DNA from: Pegoplata infirma
Taxonomy: Eukaryota > Arthropoda > Insecta > Diptera > Anthomyiidae
Direction: 5' to 3'
Length of the DNA stretch: 64,000 nucleotides
Assembly: GCA_963921195.1 (NCBI GenBank)
Contig: OY992537.1
Coordinates: 61,368,400 to 61,432,399 of the forward strand
Part shown: one piece after another, positions 11,508 to 22,923 of the stretch
Numbering within the stretch: position 1 is the stretch's first letter
How the letters are laid out: each line of letters begins with the position of its first letter
Translations under genes and position numbers: made by a program
Notes under the pieces: generated by a model
Told to the model about the DNA's origin: nothing
Seen by the model: the letters and a program-made list of their open reading frames with translations, nothing else
Database searches by the model: none

Positions 11508-11508
<1 letters not shown>

Positions 11509-11953
11509 CTCAGGTGCTAAAGCATTTTTCTTACAGCAAAAGACCCAGATTCTGAAAAATTTTTCCAATAGAAAATATACATATCTGATTTCAGACATAC
11601 TTATTCAAAAAAAGTTTTTTGATTTTGAAATTTTTCTGAGTCATTTGTTTAAAGAGATAGTTCATGATTCCGACACATTATCCCAATAGAAAAATTCTAA
11701 GGTTCTGAGGCATTTTGCTACAGAAAAGCTTTTAGAATTTATAAAATTCTTGGCATAGACAAATTTTTAGAAAATGGAAAAGTCTCAGATACTTATGAAA
11801 TTTTCCCACCAAAAAATATTTAGAAAAATTCATCATATAGAAAAAATGACAAATTTAGTGACTTTTCCCCTATAGAAAACTTCTTAGGTTCTGATTTTTT
11901 ATCTATTCAATTTTTCAACAGAAAAAGCCTAAGATACCGAAACGTTCCTTTTA

Positions 11954-12381
11954 GGGTCGAACCAGAATCAAATTGCGTCACGCACGACGTAAAAAAAACA
12001 CAAATTTGAAATTATTACGTCCGTTTGATTTAGGTAAGTACATCACATTTAAATATTAGAAATGAAAAATTATTCACAGAAAAAAAAAAAAATCCAATGA
12101 ACTACTTTCACAGTATTTTTGAACAAATTCGAACAATTTATTAACTTTTTTATAATACTTATAAGCTTTTTCATAAAATTTATGAAATATGTTAAATAGT
12201 TCTTAAATTTCACATATTATAATTTATTCATAAATACTATAAAAAAGTTTATAAGTATTATGAAAAAGTTAATAAATTGTATGAATTTGTTCATAAATAC
12301 TATGAAAGTCATTCATTGAAAAATTTTTTTGTGTGTTGGGCGTTACGCCTTACGCGACGTAATTTTATTCAGGTTGGACTC
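11954..12381. mobile_element. 428-bp TIR element with TTA duplication
   Basis: Left end GGGTCGAACCAGAATC and right end GATTCAGG-like GGTTGGACTC are about 80% inverted over 30 bp. TTA flanks both sides (11951-11953, 12382-12384). A 3-bp TTA/TAA site suits PIF/Harbinger-type MITEs. Confidence 0.6.
12075..12335. mobile_element. Foldback MITE nested in 11954-12381
   Basis: Nearly the whole 261 bp is an inverted repeat: CTACTTTCACAGTATTT and AATTTATTAACTTTTT at the left match AGTTAATAAATT and AAATACTATGAAAGTC at the right. Ends are CACA(G)AAAA and TTTTGTGTG. Confidence 0.65.
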
Positions 12382-13329
12382 TTACACCAACATTTTGAGG
12401 GTTTTTAACACTACTTTAACGACTTTAATGCTTTTAAAACATTTTTAAGGTAATTTCCTAGATTCTGAGAAATTTTTCCATAGAAAAAGTATAGTTTTCT
12501 GAGACACTTTTTTTTAGAAAAAATCTAAGATTCCAAACATCATCTGAGACATATTTCCTATTGAAAAGCCTGAGAATTAAATAAATTTTTCCTACAAAAA
12601 GTCTAAGATTCTGAGACACTTTTCCTATACAAAAGGTATCATTCAGCTTTAGAGACATTTTTCCTATAGAAAAAGTCCAGATTGAAAGTCTCAGACATTT
12701 TCCTACAGAAAAATGTCTTAGATTCTGAGCCATTTTTAAATTGGAAAAAATATCAAAATCTAAGACATTTTCCGAGATTCTGGAATATTTTTCCTTAAAG
12801 TCTCAGAAGTTAAGGCATTTCTTCTATAGAAGTCTCAGTTTCTGTGTTATTTTTCATATAAAAAGGTCTCTATATAAAAAGTCTAATTTTTTCTATATTA
12901 AAACTCACAAATTTTGAGACATTTTTCTTATCAAAAAAGTCTGAGGTTTTTTTCTAGGATTCTAAGAATTTTTTCCTATAGAAAGGTCCAGCTTTTCCTA
13001 TTAAAAAGTCTTTGATTCTGAGACATCCTTCAAACAGAAATAAACAGAAATTTTTTTCATAAAAAATTGTTAGAGTATTGCTACAGAAAAATCTCACATT
13101 TCTCAAATGTTTCGTCTAAAAAAATTTCCAGTTGCCTCTTGAAGATCTAAGCCAACCTCTCAAAAACCCCTATTTTTATAGGCAAAAAATGGCGCACTTA
13201 TAATCTGGAGGACTTATGGCCTTATAACTTTTGAATGAAAAGTCACATTTTTACAATTTATATAACAAATTAAAGGACATTTTTTCACTTTTTTTTTGAT
13301 AGCGGTTTAAATTTTGTAGGTTATTTCTT

Positions 13330-14033
13330 CAAGTAGAAAAGTTAAATTCGACTAGGCCGAATTCATGAATACAATTCCCTTTTTAAGTGATAGTAAATTT
13401 TCTAATGTGAAAAAAATAACAGTTTTGATTAGAAATATTTTATTTTGAGTATAAACTTTTTTTTAGTAATTCTTGTAAAATTATTTTTTGAGTGTAAAAA
13501 TTTTTTTGAATGTAAACATTTTTTTTAATGTAAAATTTTTTGATTGTTTTTTTAGTGCTAAAAATATTTTTGAGTTACAAAAATACTTTTTAAAATATTT
13601 TTGTGACTTACCAAGCTTCTTAAACGGCTTTTTCAACACGTACATTTAATGTGAAACCAGTCTGATATTCTTGGTTCTGCTCATAACTTTTGAACCAATA
13701 AACCGATTTTGCTGAAATTTAATTCCAACTAGACCAGAGTAACGGCAAATATATATGCCAAGCTTTAGTAGCTTCAGGAGTGCCTTTCGAATATTAGCGT
13801 GTTTTTTAACTTCTTAATTCGCGAAAAACTTTGCAGAAATTCACTCTTGGGCTTATTACTTTTGAATCACTGGACCGATTTTGCTGAAATTCAATACCAA
13901 CCTGACCGAATAACAAATATATATGCCAAACTTCAGAACCCTTAGTAAAATCTTCCAAAAGTTAGAGTGTTTTCAACAGACAGACAGACGGACATCGTTA
14001 GATCGACTTAAAATCGATCGAGGATGATGAATA
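13330..14033 (-). mobile_element. Mini-me-like element, type 1, cut by an A-family insertion
   Basis: On the plus strand it begins CAAGTAGAAAAGTTAAATTC and includes TTTTTGAGTGTAAA repeats. It carries the GTCY tract (as GACAGACAGACGGAC near 13980) and the GATCGACTTAAAATCGATC core. At the TA tract it stops and the A-family end begins. Confidence 0.75.
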
Positions 14034-14277
14034 TATGAGGCATTCCACACCAAATGTCCCGCTACCGAAACAATGTGTCCCGTGAATTTCTGAATAGGTT
14101 GTATGAATAGCCCTATATGTAACTAAGAAAATTGCGTTTTTGGTTTTTCAATTTTTTAAAAACTTGGCTTAGGAGGCGTGGTCAAATATTGGAAAAATGG
14201 TCACATTTGTGTCTAGTTACCATGTTTAAATATTTTTCAAATTAAAACGGAATGCACACAATCTCAAAAATGTACAT

Positions 14278-16510
14278 TAGACCACCCAAAAAATGTATGG
14301 GATTTGCAAAAGTATTTTTTTGTTCGCTCCACCGGCAGTTTCTGATAAACTGGCCATAAAAAATAATATCTGTGCAAGAACTGAATCTCTCGGTTGCATA
14401 CAGGCCAGTCGATTTGAACTTTTGACCCTAAAAGTGACCTTAAATCACTAAAAAGCTTTTAGAGTCATAACTCTTAAAATATGCGTTTTTCCAAAAAATG
14501 CTGTATAAGTTTTATTTTGCAGAATAAGAAAGCAAACATTTCCTTCATACAAATGTTTAGCCTAAGTCTAACACATCGTGGTGTTTTTAGCGGTTAAAGT
14601 AAAAACTTATGTGAAGACTTCATTTGAAACGACCCTCGATAAAATTTGGACAGAAATTGAAATAGTCGGTGGCCATTATTTTGTAGAGTAAGATATGTAG
14701 TTTTCATAAACCAATTACATTTGGAATTTATATGGGTAATTTCATTACAGAAGAGCCCAAGGCTGACTTTAAAGTTTCGATTTTCCAAATGCTGTATACA
14801 AATTTATGAAATTACTTTATTTTAAACGACCCTCGTTAAAATTTTAATGGATACAATCGATTTCCATGATTTTGAAGAGTTAAAAATGGAGATTTCAAAC
14901 GAGTGTTGAAAAGCACAGGCATTTTTAGCATTAATTTAAAACATGTTAGCAAAATACAATATGAAAAATACTTGTCATCTAATTACATTTGAACTTGAAG
15001 AATAAAAAATGTTATTACAGTAGAAAATTTCAATGAATTTCATGAATCGGATTGTATTCCTTATTCAAGTGGTCTGCCACATGTTAGATGCCTGGGGAAG
15101 TTTTAATAACTTGGCTGATTTTCAACCGATTTTAGTTTTTAGTACCTTATTAGAGAGGCGTTTTACTTCAAATCAAAATTCTGTAACCACCTGAATCAAA
15201 TTTAACTTGAAATAGCAAAAAAATTGAGAAAACGGAAAAAAAATCATATTTTTCCTTGTAATTCGTTTTTTTTAATTCAAGGCCGCATTACCCATCAACC
15301 TAAATTTTTATGAGACATATTTTTACCCACAAATGAATGTATCTAGGGTAAGTTAAAGTCAATATCTACCAATTTAATTATTTTGGAGCACCATATAAAA
15401 TATACCAGAGTCTAAAAAAACTGCAATTTTCAAAATTTATAAAAAATAGAACGAATTGTGCTCACATCTCAAATTTTGGCTTAAAAATGGTGTAATTTAG
15501 AGTAAAATTTTTAGACTTAAAAAAAAATCCAAGGTTTCAGACTTTTTCAAAAATTCGATTTTAGTTTTTAAACGTTAAAAAATTAGTGATAATTACTTCG
15601 AATAATTATTTCATATTTTTGTTTTAAAATTACATTTAAATACCAACAAAACATTGTCCAACTTATCTTAAGATATCTACATTTTTACCGGTCAAAATCA
15701 ATTGAAAATTTCCATTTTTTATTTTTTTTTGAAAAAAAACGCCATTTTAAAAAATTGATTACTCAACACCAAATTGATATAAAATGCTGAATTTTAGTGC
15801 AAGTTGCATTTAATAAGTACAAAAACATATCCAAAAAAATTTATCGAAGGGGGTCGGGTCTAAAAGTGAGTGATTTGGCCTGGAATTCCCCAAATATTTT
15901 CCAAAAAGAACACATCTAACTCTCCAAAATCATGGAAACCGACTGTCTCCATTAAAATTTTAACGAGGGTACTTTAAAATAAAGTAATTGCACAAATTCG
16001 AATACAGCATTTGGAAAATCGAAACTTCAAAGTCAGCTTTGGGCTCTTCTGTAATGAAATTACCCATATAAATTCTAAATGTAATTGGTTTATGAAAACT
16101 ACATATTTTACTCTACAAAATAATGGCTACCGACTATTTCAATTTCTGTCCAAATTTTAACGAGGGTTGTTTTAAATGAAGTCTTCACATAAATTTTTAC
16201 TTTAACCGCTAAAAACACCACGATGTGTTGGACTTAGGCTAAAAATTTGTATGAAGGAAATGTTTAGTTTCTTATTCTGCAAAATAAAACTTATAGAGCA
16301 TTTTTTTAAAAAACCCATATTTTAATAGTTATGACACTTAAAAGCTTTGTAGTGCTTTTAGGTCACTTTTAGGGTCAAAAGTTCAAATCGACTGGAATGT
16401 ATGCAACCGAGAGATCCAGTTCTTGCACAGATATTATTTTTTATGGCCAATCTATCAGAAACTGCCGGTGGAGCGAACAAAAAAATACTTTTGCAAATTT
16501 GGGTGGTCTA
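14278..16510. mobile_element. 2.2-kb foldback element with 8-bp ATGTACAT duplication
   Basis: TAGACCACCCAAA at the left and GGGTGGTCTA at the right. ATGTACAT lies at 14270-14277 and 16511-16518. Arms of about 610 bp are inverted copies (for example CCGGCAGTTTCTGATA against TATCAGAAACTGCCGG). The centre, about 1 kb, is AT-rich with no coding evidence. Confidence 0.8.
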
Positions 16511-16894
16511 ATGTACATGCTTGTATAGTTTTGTAGGGGCTATCGATTATAATCGATTATAATTCTTTTTTGGAAATTTTCAGAAACCGTTCTGAAATTT
16601 TCGGTTTTTTTAAAAAGTAAATTTATCAAAAATCCGGCTACTTTTTTTTACATTTCTTTTACGCAAGGTTGGCAATCGAAACGAATAACGGTATCGATAT
16701 CGGTATTGGTATCGTTTTTTATTTATTTCGGTATCGGTTACGGTATTTGAGTTGAATCGGTTACGGTACTACCGATACCGAAACGTCGATACCGGTACGT
16801 ACCGGTATTATCAAAAAAATGCTAAAAATATAAAAAAACACATAAAAACTTAAAAAAAATATTTTTTTTTAATTTTAAAATTAAACACGTATTT

Positions 16895-17250
16895 CCCGAG
16901 TGAAAAAAAAAAACTTTTAAGATCTAATTTGATCTCAAAATAGGCTGTATCAAGTTGGATCAGATATTGATCTAAATGTATTATTTTAGATACAAAAATA
17001 TAAAAAATTATACAATTAGATCCGAATTTTGGTCACATCCAATTAAATCCACTTGATCTTATTTTATGTAAATTAATATAGATTTATATAATTACATAAA
17101 GTCAGATATATTTATGTATAAGCTCAGATAAGAAAATGGAGCCGCAATAAATCTTAGATAAAATTAGATCTGAACATATAAAAAGTCATATATAATTTAA
17201 TATGATTGTATCAAATTATATATTATTATATCAAAACTTTTTTACTAGGG
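16895..17250. mobile_element. GATC-rich MITE with CCCTAGTAAAAAAG-like ends
   Basis: The left end CCCGAGTGAAAAAAAA and the inverted right end CCCTAGTAAAAAAGTTTTGA are similar. The interior repeats AGATCTAATTTGATC-like words. The target duplication is unclear. Confidence 0.45.
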
Positions 17251-17311
17251 TTACGTTTTTTTTAGCATTTTTCATTTGTTTCATTTGTTTTAGAAAAATA
17301 AAAATAAGATA

Positions 17312-18254
17312 TCGAGGGCCTATATTCAAAACCCTCTATCTTCCATTTTCACGAAAATGACTTTTTGATGGCAAAATATTCAGTAAAACGGCCCTCATCT
17401 ATGGTGTAAAATTCAGAACAAAAATATTTTTTTTTGCTATTTTATTTGCATTTTTGGTTATCTCTATCTCTTACACAATTAATTTTTCTGAATGCAAAAC
17501 CCTATCTCTATCTTTTCAAATAATTGATTTATAAATATTTTTTTTTAATAATTTCATTATAAATTACATGTTTTAATACTAATTTTTGCATGCTGAACAT
17601 GAATTTGTCAAAAAAATTCCCGAATCAAGATTTTGGTCCACTGATGATTATTTTTTCCCAAAATTCTTGTTTGACTTTTTTAAAAAATATTGCTCAAAAT
17701 TTTGATGTCTTGTGTACATTATGAAACAAAAACTTTAATCTTAAAAATCGAGATGCTGATCAGCATCTGTGGACCAAAATCGCGTTTTTAATTTTTGACT
17801 ATTTTTTACATAACATACTCAACAGTTTGTCATCTTTTAAGATGAATTCGGTAAAAAAATATTTTTTGTCTCAAAAATCCGCACCTGTGGACCAAAACCG
17901 CGACTTCGGAATTCTTTATAAGCCGTTATCATTAATAAATCACGTTAAAAATTTACCGATGTCGTAAATGAAATCATAATAATTCATTATTATTAAAATG
18001 CAAAACCCTCTATCTGATCATTTTCATTCATATACTTAATATTTTTGAGAAACAAAACCCTCTATCTTTCATAATATCCCCAATAGTGCGAAATTTTAAA
18101 AACTAATTATATGTGAGATTCAGTAGTTGATTTAAAAAAATATTGTAGAATATCGAATTTTAATTACTCTTACAATACGCGAAATAAACAGTTTTTTGGC
18201 TCTCCTGAAAAGTTGTGTTTTTTAAGATAGAGGGTTTTGAATATAGGCCCTCGA
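17312..18254. mobile_element. 943-bp element with perfect inverted ends and internal end-motif repeats
   Basis: The terminal inverted repeat is identical over at least 30 bp and begins TCGAGGGCCTATATTCAAAA. TA flanks both sides. The inner part of the repeat, CAAAACCCTCTATCT, recurs inside at about 17494, 17998 and 18052. GTGGACCAAAATCGCG also recurs (17636 inverted, 17771, 17887). It is non-coding. Confidence 0.75.
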
Positions 18255-18267
18255 TATGTAAAAAAAT

Positions 18268-19268
18268 GTAGAAAAGTTAAATTCGACTTACAAGGGAAGT
18301 CTCCCTGGTGTCACCCGCCGATCTTTATGGAATTGGTTTTATTTTGTAGAACAGGAAATATAAAGGGACACATATTTTTTTTAGCGGCCCAAATTCATAT
18401 TTAGGGGGTGAAAATGAGGGGGGGGGAAAGGGTAATTTCTCATTTTTTTGCGCTTATCTCCTATATTATACAAAGGAACCTAGTCATGTTATATACCAAA
18501 TGAAAGGTCGTTTGAAAACATATCTTCGTGTGCAAAGAACATGCCCAAACATATAAAACTTTTCGTCATATTGAGTAAAATAGCAAAATTGTTGACCATT
18601 TTTGTTAATAAGTTGAAAAATATTTACTTTTTTGGCACGTTGTTAGCACCACAAGATAGGTATTTTAAATACCTTTAATCTGATACCAAATATGCCTATA
18701 TTAATTTTGAGTAAATAGGCGTAAATCGTAAAAAACTGAAAAAGGTCAAGTTCCCCTATACAAATCGACAATGTATGGGGGAACTTTGGGCCGCTAAAAA
18801 AAATACGTGTCGAATTAATTTTCGTTCTGAACAATAAATCCAAATTTCATGAAGAAGGTGATACCAGAAATACTTCCCTTGTTAGCTGAATCCATGAATA
18901 CTCTCCACAGTGCCCTTTTAAAGTGATAGTTAGTTTTCTAACGTGAAAAATATTAACAATTTTAATTAGAAATATTTTATTTTGAGTAAAAAACTTTTTT
19001 TTAGTCATTTTTGAAAAAAAAATTACAACATTTTTTTTTTGTTTAATTGTAAAAATATTTGTGACAAAAATACTTTGAAAAGTACTTTTCTGACTCTTCA
19101 ATGTTTTTCAAACTGGTTTAACGGGGTTTTTAACACGTGAACTAAAGGTGAAACCAATTTGAAATTCACGGTTTTGCTAATAATTTTTGAACCACGAGGT
19201 CCTATAAATATCAACAAAAAAAATTCTTGGGCACCCACATCGCGGATTAAATAAAAATCTTCAAAAGG
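18268..19268 (-). mobile_element. Mini-me-like element, type 1, truncated and interrupted
   Basis: GTAGAAAAGTTAAATTCGAC is interrupted at TTA by a 591-bp insertion and resumes GCTGAATCCATGAATAC at 18885. The GTCY half is missing on the right. Confidence 0.65.
18291..18881. mobile_element. 591-bp MITE with TTA duplication
   Basis: CAAGGGAAGT..CTGGTGTCACC at the left and GGTGATACCAG..ACTTCCCTTG at the right. TTA occurs at 18288-18290 and 18882-18884. Removing it restores the mini-me 3'-end wording GACTTAGCTGAATCC. Confidence 0.8.
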
Positions 19269-19784
19269 TTTTTGGATACCGGTATCCGATACCAAAACTG
19301 AGTTTCGGTATTGGTACCGGTATTCGATTTAAAGGGTTTTGAAACGGATAACGGTATTGAAAAGGTATCGATTACCGACATTGCTTTTAAGTTTAGATTT
19401 TTCACAAGAAAACTCAGACACATATTTTTCGTTTTTTTCGAGAAAATCGCATTTGAATATTAAATTTCATAACAATTTTGTAATTTGCTTGTATTTTCTT
19501 GTTTCAACGTAGAAAATGAGTATTAAATATTTGCATAAATGTTACTCATACGCTATGTTGAAACAAGAAAATACAAGCAAATTACTAAATTATTTTGAAA
19601 TTCCAAATTCAATTGCGATTTTCTCGAAAAAAAGCCAAAAACGCATGTCTAAATTTTTTTGCGTGGATAGACAAACATCTAAGCTAAAAAAAAAAATTTA
19701 AAAAAAACAAAAGTGGCCGGATTTTTAATAAATTGACTTTTTTAAAAAATGGAAAATTTCTGAACGGGTTCCGAAAATTTTCCA

Positions 19785-21146
19785 AGAAAAAAAAAATTAA
19801 AAAAAAAATTGGTATTTTTGACAACTTTGCATATGCATTAACATTTTCCTATTGAGTATTCTCATAATGATTCCCTACATGTTATATATATACGATTTTG
19901 TTCCCTAAACATGTATATTTAAAAAAAAAAAACGAGCGAACTTACAATGTAATATGAGTACGATATATGTATGTATATAAAATGTTGGCAGGCCAACAAA
20001 TGATGATAATAAGAGGAGAAGCATCTCACAATCAGTACGTTGTAAGTACTTTTGTAAACAGCGTATGCAATTGCAATACTCTATAAAAAAAATAAAACAA
20101 CAAAGCTTAACATTATGACGTTTATCTCCACATCTTGTTTTTATTTTTTTTTTGTAAAGACACCGTGAACGAAGGACGACTGTCATGAACAACGATGTCT
20201 ATGAAAATAGATACCAAAGTACACGACGGAAGAGGAGAAATAAAGGCACATCACTTGTATAGGTATAATTTGTATTTAATGAGAATGATAAAGATAGTAC
20301 AATTGTACTTATTGTTAGTTACAAATGTACTTTACCTATTTTGTTCGCACTTTTTTTGTTCAAACATTTTCCGTACCAAATAATCGGTTGTAACCTAGAA
20401 ATCGAAGAGTTTTTTATCGAAATTATCGCAAAAAATTTCGTATGATGAACAAGTATTTTATTTTTACATTTGACATTTTGTTGTGATAATCATACGCACC
20501 TATGTACAATATATCAAAACATAGCCATTTGGCCAGGGGTGCGTATGATTAATCACACATGGATGCGTATAATTGTCCGCATATGGGTGCGTTTGATTAT
20601 CCCTATACATTTTTTAAAATAAAAGGCTATATAATTTCGAAAATGTGCAAAATCGGACCATGGAGAAAAAAATTCCCTATTATAAAACTAACTCTGAAAA
20701 AAACTCTGAAAAAAAAATTACAGTTTTTTTGGGACGTTTGTTAAACAAGTGAAGCAATTTTGTGGCCGAGTATTTTCCAAGTCCTACACATGGACCTAAG
20801 GATTACAAATTATATTTTTTTTTTCGGAGCGCCCCTACATAAATAATTTAAATAATGATAAAATTTGATTTTACACTGTACGACAAAATTCAATTTTTGG
20901 TTGCACATATAAACGGCACCAACAAATTCTGAAAGTAGAGCTCAAACAAATTATACACTTGTTTCTCAGTTTGCATACCCTCTACTTAGGACAAAAAATT
21001 AAGATTTACCTATTTTTTAGGGGCTATCTTGGTGGTTTAAGGGTGGGAATTGGAGAGTGAAAACGTTTTTTTTTTTTTGTTTTCAAAAGAAAGATTTATG
21101 TATTGCAAAAAAAAGGTGGACACCTTTTCAAGAGTTGCCACTAACA
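19785..21146. other. Non-coding stretch with little repeat content
   Basis: There is no supported gene. It contains a cluster of four copies of a GGTGCGTATGATTAT-type motif between 20484 and 20600. Confidence 0.45.
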
Positions 21147-21395
21147 AAAAAGTAGAAAATTTAAGCTTGACTTGACCGAATCCATGAATACATTTTTTGG
21201 AGCGACAAAAATACTTTGTAAAATATTTATATATCATTTAGCGTGTTTTTCAACAAATGAATTCAAGCTAATACAAAATTTACGGCTTTGCTCATAAGTT
21301 TTGAAACGCTGGACCAATCAACCAGGAAATTAGCAAATATATATGACAAACTTTAGGAGCATCAAAATTGTCTTTCAAAAGATTGTATTAGACAT
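21147..21395 (-). mobile_element. Mini-me-like element, type 1, fragment
   Basis: AAGTAGAAAATTTAAGCTTG, CCGAATCCATGAATAC and the CTCATAAGTTTTGAAAC block match other type 1 copies. The GTCY core is absent. Confidence 0.6.
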
Positions 21396-21631
21396 GTAGT
21401 AGAAATTTCTTCATAACTCTTAAACCCGCCAACCTATTTTCCTTATGTTTCGCACATTTTTCTAATCAACAGTTGCGAACGTAATCCTCACTTCTCCAAG
21501 TGATTGACGCGAAAGCGAATTGATCTAGAAAAAGTGGGAGACACGTGTATCTTTTTTTAAACCTGCTTTCAGAATTTTTTGGTCCCGATCATGTCTGCAA
21601 AATCGTGTCGTACAGTGTTATAAATGAATTT

Positions 21632-21676
21632 GTTAACATTTATCGTAAGAGTAATCCTCTTACGATAAATGTTAAC
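21632..21676. repeat. Perfect 20-bp stem hairpin
   Basis: GTTAACATTTATCGTAAGAG, loop TAATC, then the exact reverse complement. It lies just upstream of a type 3 mini-me copy. Confidence 0.8.
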
Positions 21677-21699
21677 TCTTCCCCCAACCAAGCTATTTT

Positions 21700-22549
21700 T
21701 ATACCCTACACCACACTGTGGTACAGGGTATAATGAGTTTGTGCTGATGTTTGTAACTACCCGAAATATTGGTCCTAGACCCACCTTTAAGTATACCGAT
21801 CGACTCAGAATCACTTTTTGAGTCGATTTAGCGATGTCCGTCCGTCCGTCCGTCTGTCCGTCCGTCTGTCTGTCTGTCTGTCTGTCTGTCCATGTAAACG
21901 GTGTAAACACGATACAGGTCGCAATTTTTAATCAATTGACTTGAAATTTGAAACTTAAGTCTCTCTTGGCCCAAGGACGAAGCCTATTGAAATTGGAAAA
22001 AATCGGTCCATATTTAGACCTAGCCCCCATACAAAGGTCCTCTTTAGTTTTGGCTCAAATGACTCTAACAACCGTATTATAGAAGGTATCGCTTTGAAAT
22101 TTGGATGGTAAACATGTTTTGTATTCACATATCATCATTCCGAATTTCAAAGAAATCGGACCAGTTCTTCTTGTAGCCCCCATACAAACCACCTTCCCGA
22201 TTTTCACATAAATGTCTCAAATTTCATGAAAATAGAAAATATTTAATTAAAATTTTGTTTGTGTATGTTAAACGCGTACTTAAATAACCTTATCAAACCT
22301 GATAATCATCGGACCAGTTTTGGACTCAGGCCCCTTGTGAAAATTTCGCCCGATATTCAGTTAAAGCGGTTTATTGTCAACAAATAGAAGCCTATTTCAC
22401 TCAAATTTGATTTGTGAGTGTTTTCTTCACTTATTAAAGGTTTTACAACATATAGATCTAATCGATCCATGGGACCCATTTTCCGAGAAACCTTGGTGTA
22501 GGGTATTATATGGTCGGTCTTGACCGACTATAATTTTCTTACTTGTTTT
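21700..22549 (+). mobile_element. Mini-me-like element, type 3, complete
   Basis: Starts with the hairpin ATACCCTACACC..GGTACAGGGTAT, then GTTTGTAACTACCCGAAATA, the GACTCAGAATCACTTTTTGA core and a long GTCC/GTCT run at 21838-21891. It ends in the hairpin GGTCGGTCTTGACCGAC and CTTACTTGTTTT. A second copy is at 63053-63862. Confidence 0.8.
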
Positions 22550-22569
22550 ATTTGATTTTTGATTTTTTT

Positions 22570-22922
22570 TTTTTTCTGAGGGCGGAGATAATACTAAACG
22601 GGACGGGAACTATAGACCAATTTAGAACCTGATCAGAAAAATGGGTGTAAAATGACACGCCACTTTATATTGAATTGAAATTTATTTTTGTATGTTCCGC
22701 AATCCCACAAAAACGGCGTGATGTGCTTACTGGGGAAACTATTGCACACATTAGCCCACGATTGGAAGTAGCGTTAATACCGCGCACCTTTGTACTATAC
22801 TAAACGTAATGTCTGCCTGTTTTGAGATTCTTACTGCAGATAGTGGTAACCACTATCTGAACTATAGGTCATACCACAATTGGACAAAGAGGCGTAAACT
22901 GCCACACCTCTTTGTAATACAT
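22570..22922. repeat. Helitron-type internal repeat fragment
   Basis: Two diverged units with GGGACGGGAACTATAG, GTAAAATGACACGCCAC and GGACAAAGAGGCGTAAAC, matching the internal units of the Helitron at 42628-44063. Neither Helitron end is present. Confidence 0.55.
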
Positions 22923-22923
22923 A

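Larger units (their letters stand above)
11508..13329. repeat. Decayed palindromic-module satellite
   Basis: Many diverged copies of the modules TCAGAATCTGAGA and TTTTTCTATAGAAAAA, mostly reading AGATTCTGAGACATTTTTCC. It is the same unit as at 33545-37825 but much more mutated. It is interrupted at 11954-12381. Confidence 0.65.
16663..19384. mobile_element. Element rich in CGGTATCG motifs, containing other insertions
   Basis: Left end GCAAGGTTGGCAATCG and inverted right end GCAATGTCGGTAATCG agree at 13 of 16 positions. Both flanks carry many ACGGTATCG/CCGATACC motifs (16690-16810, 19275-19375). A-family sequence continues on each side. The interior is other elements. Confidence 0.55.
14036..19784. 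mobile_element. A-family foldback element, heavily interrupted and right-truncated
   Basis: Starts TGAGGCATTCCACACCAAAT after TA. A-family sequence resumes at 16519-16662 and 19385-19784 between insertions. The palindromic centre GTTACTCATACGCTATG lies near 19540. The right terminus is not seen. Confidence 0.7.
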
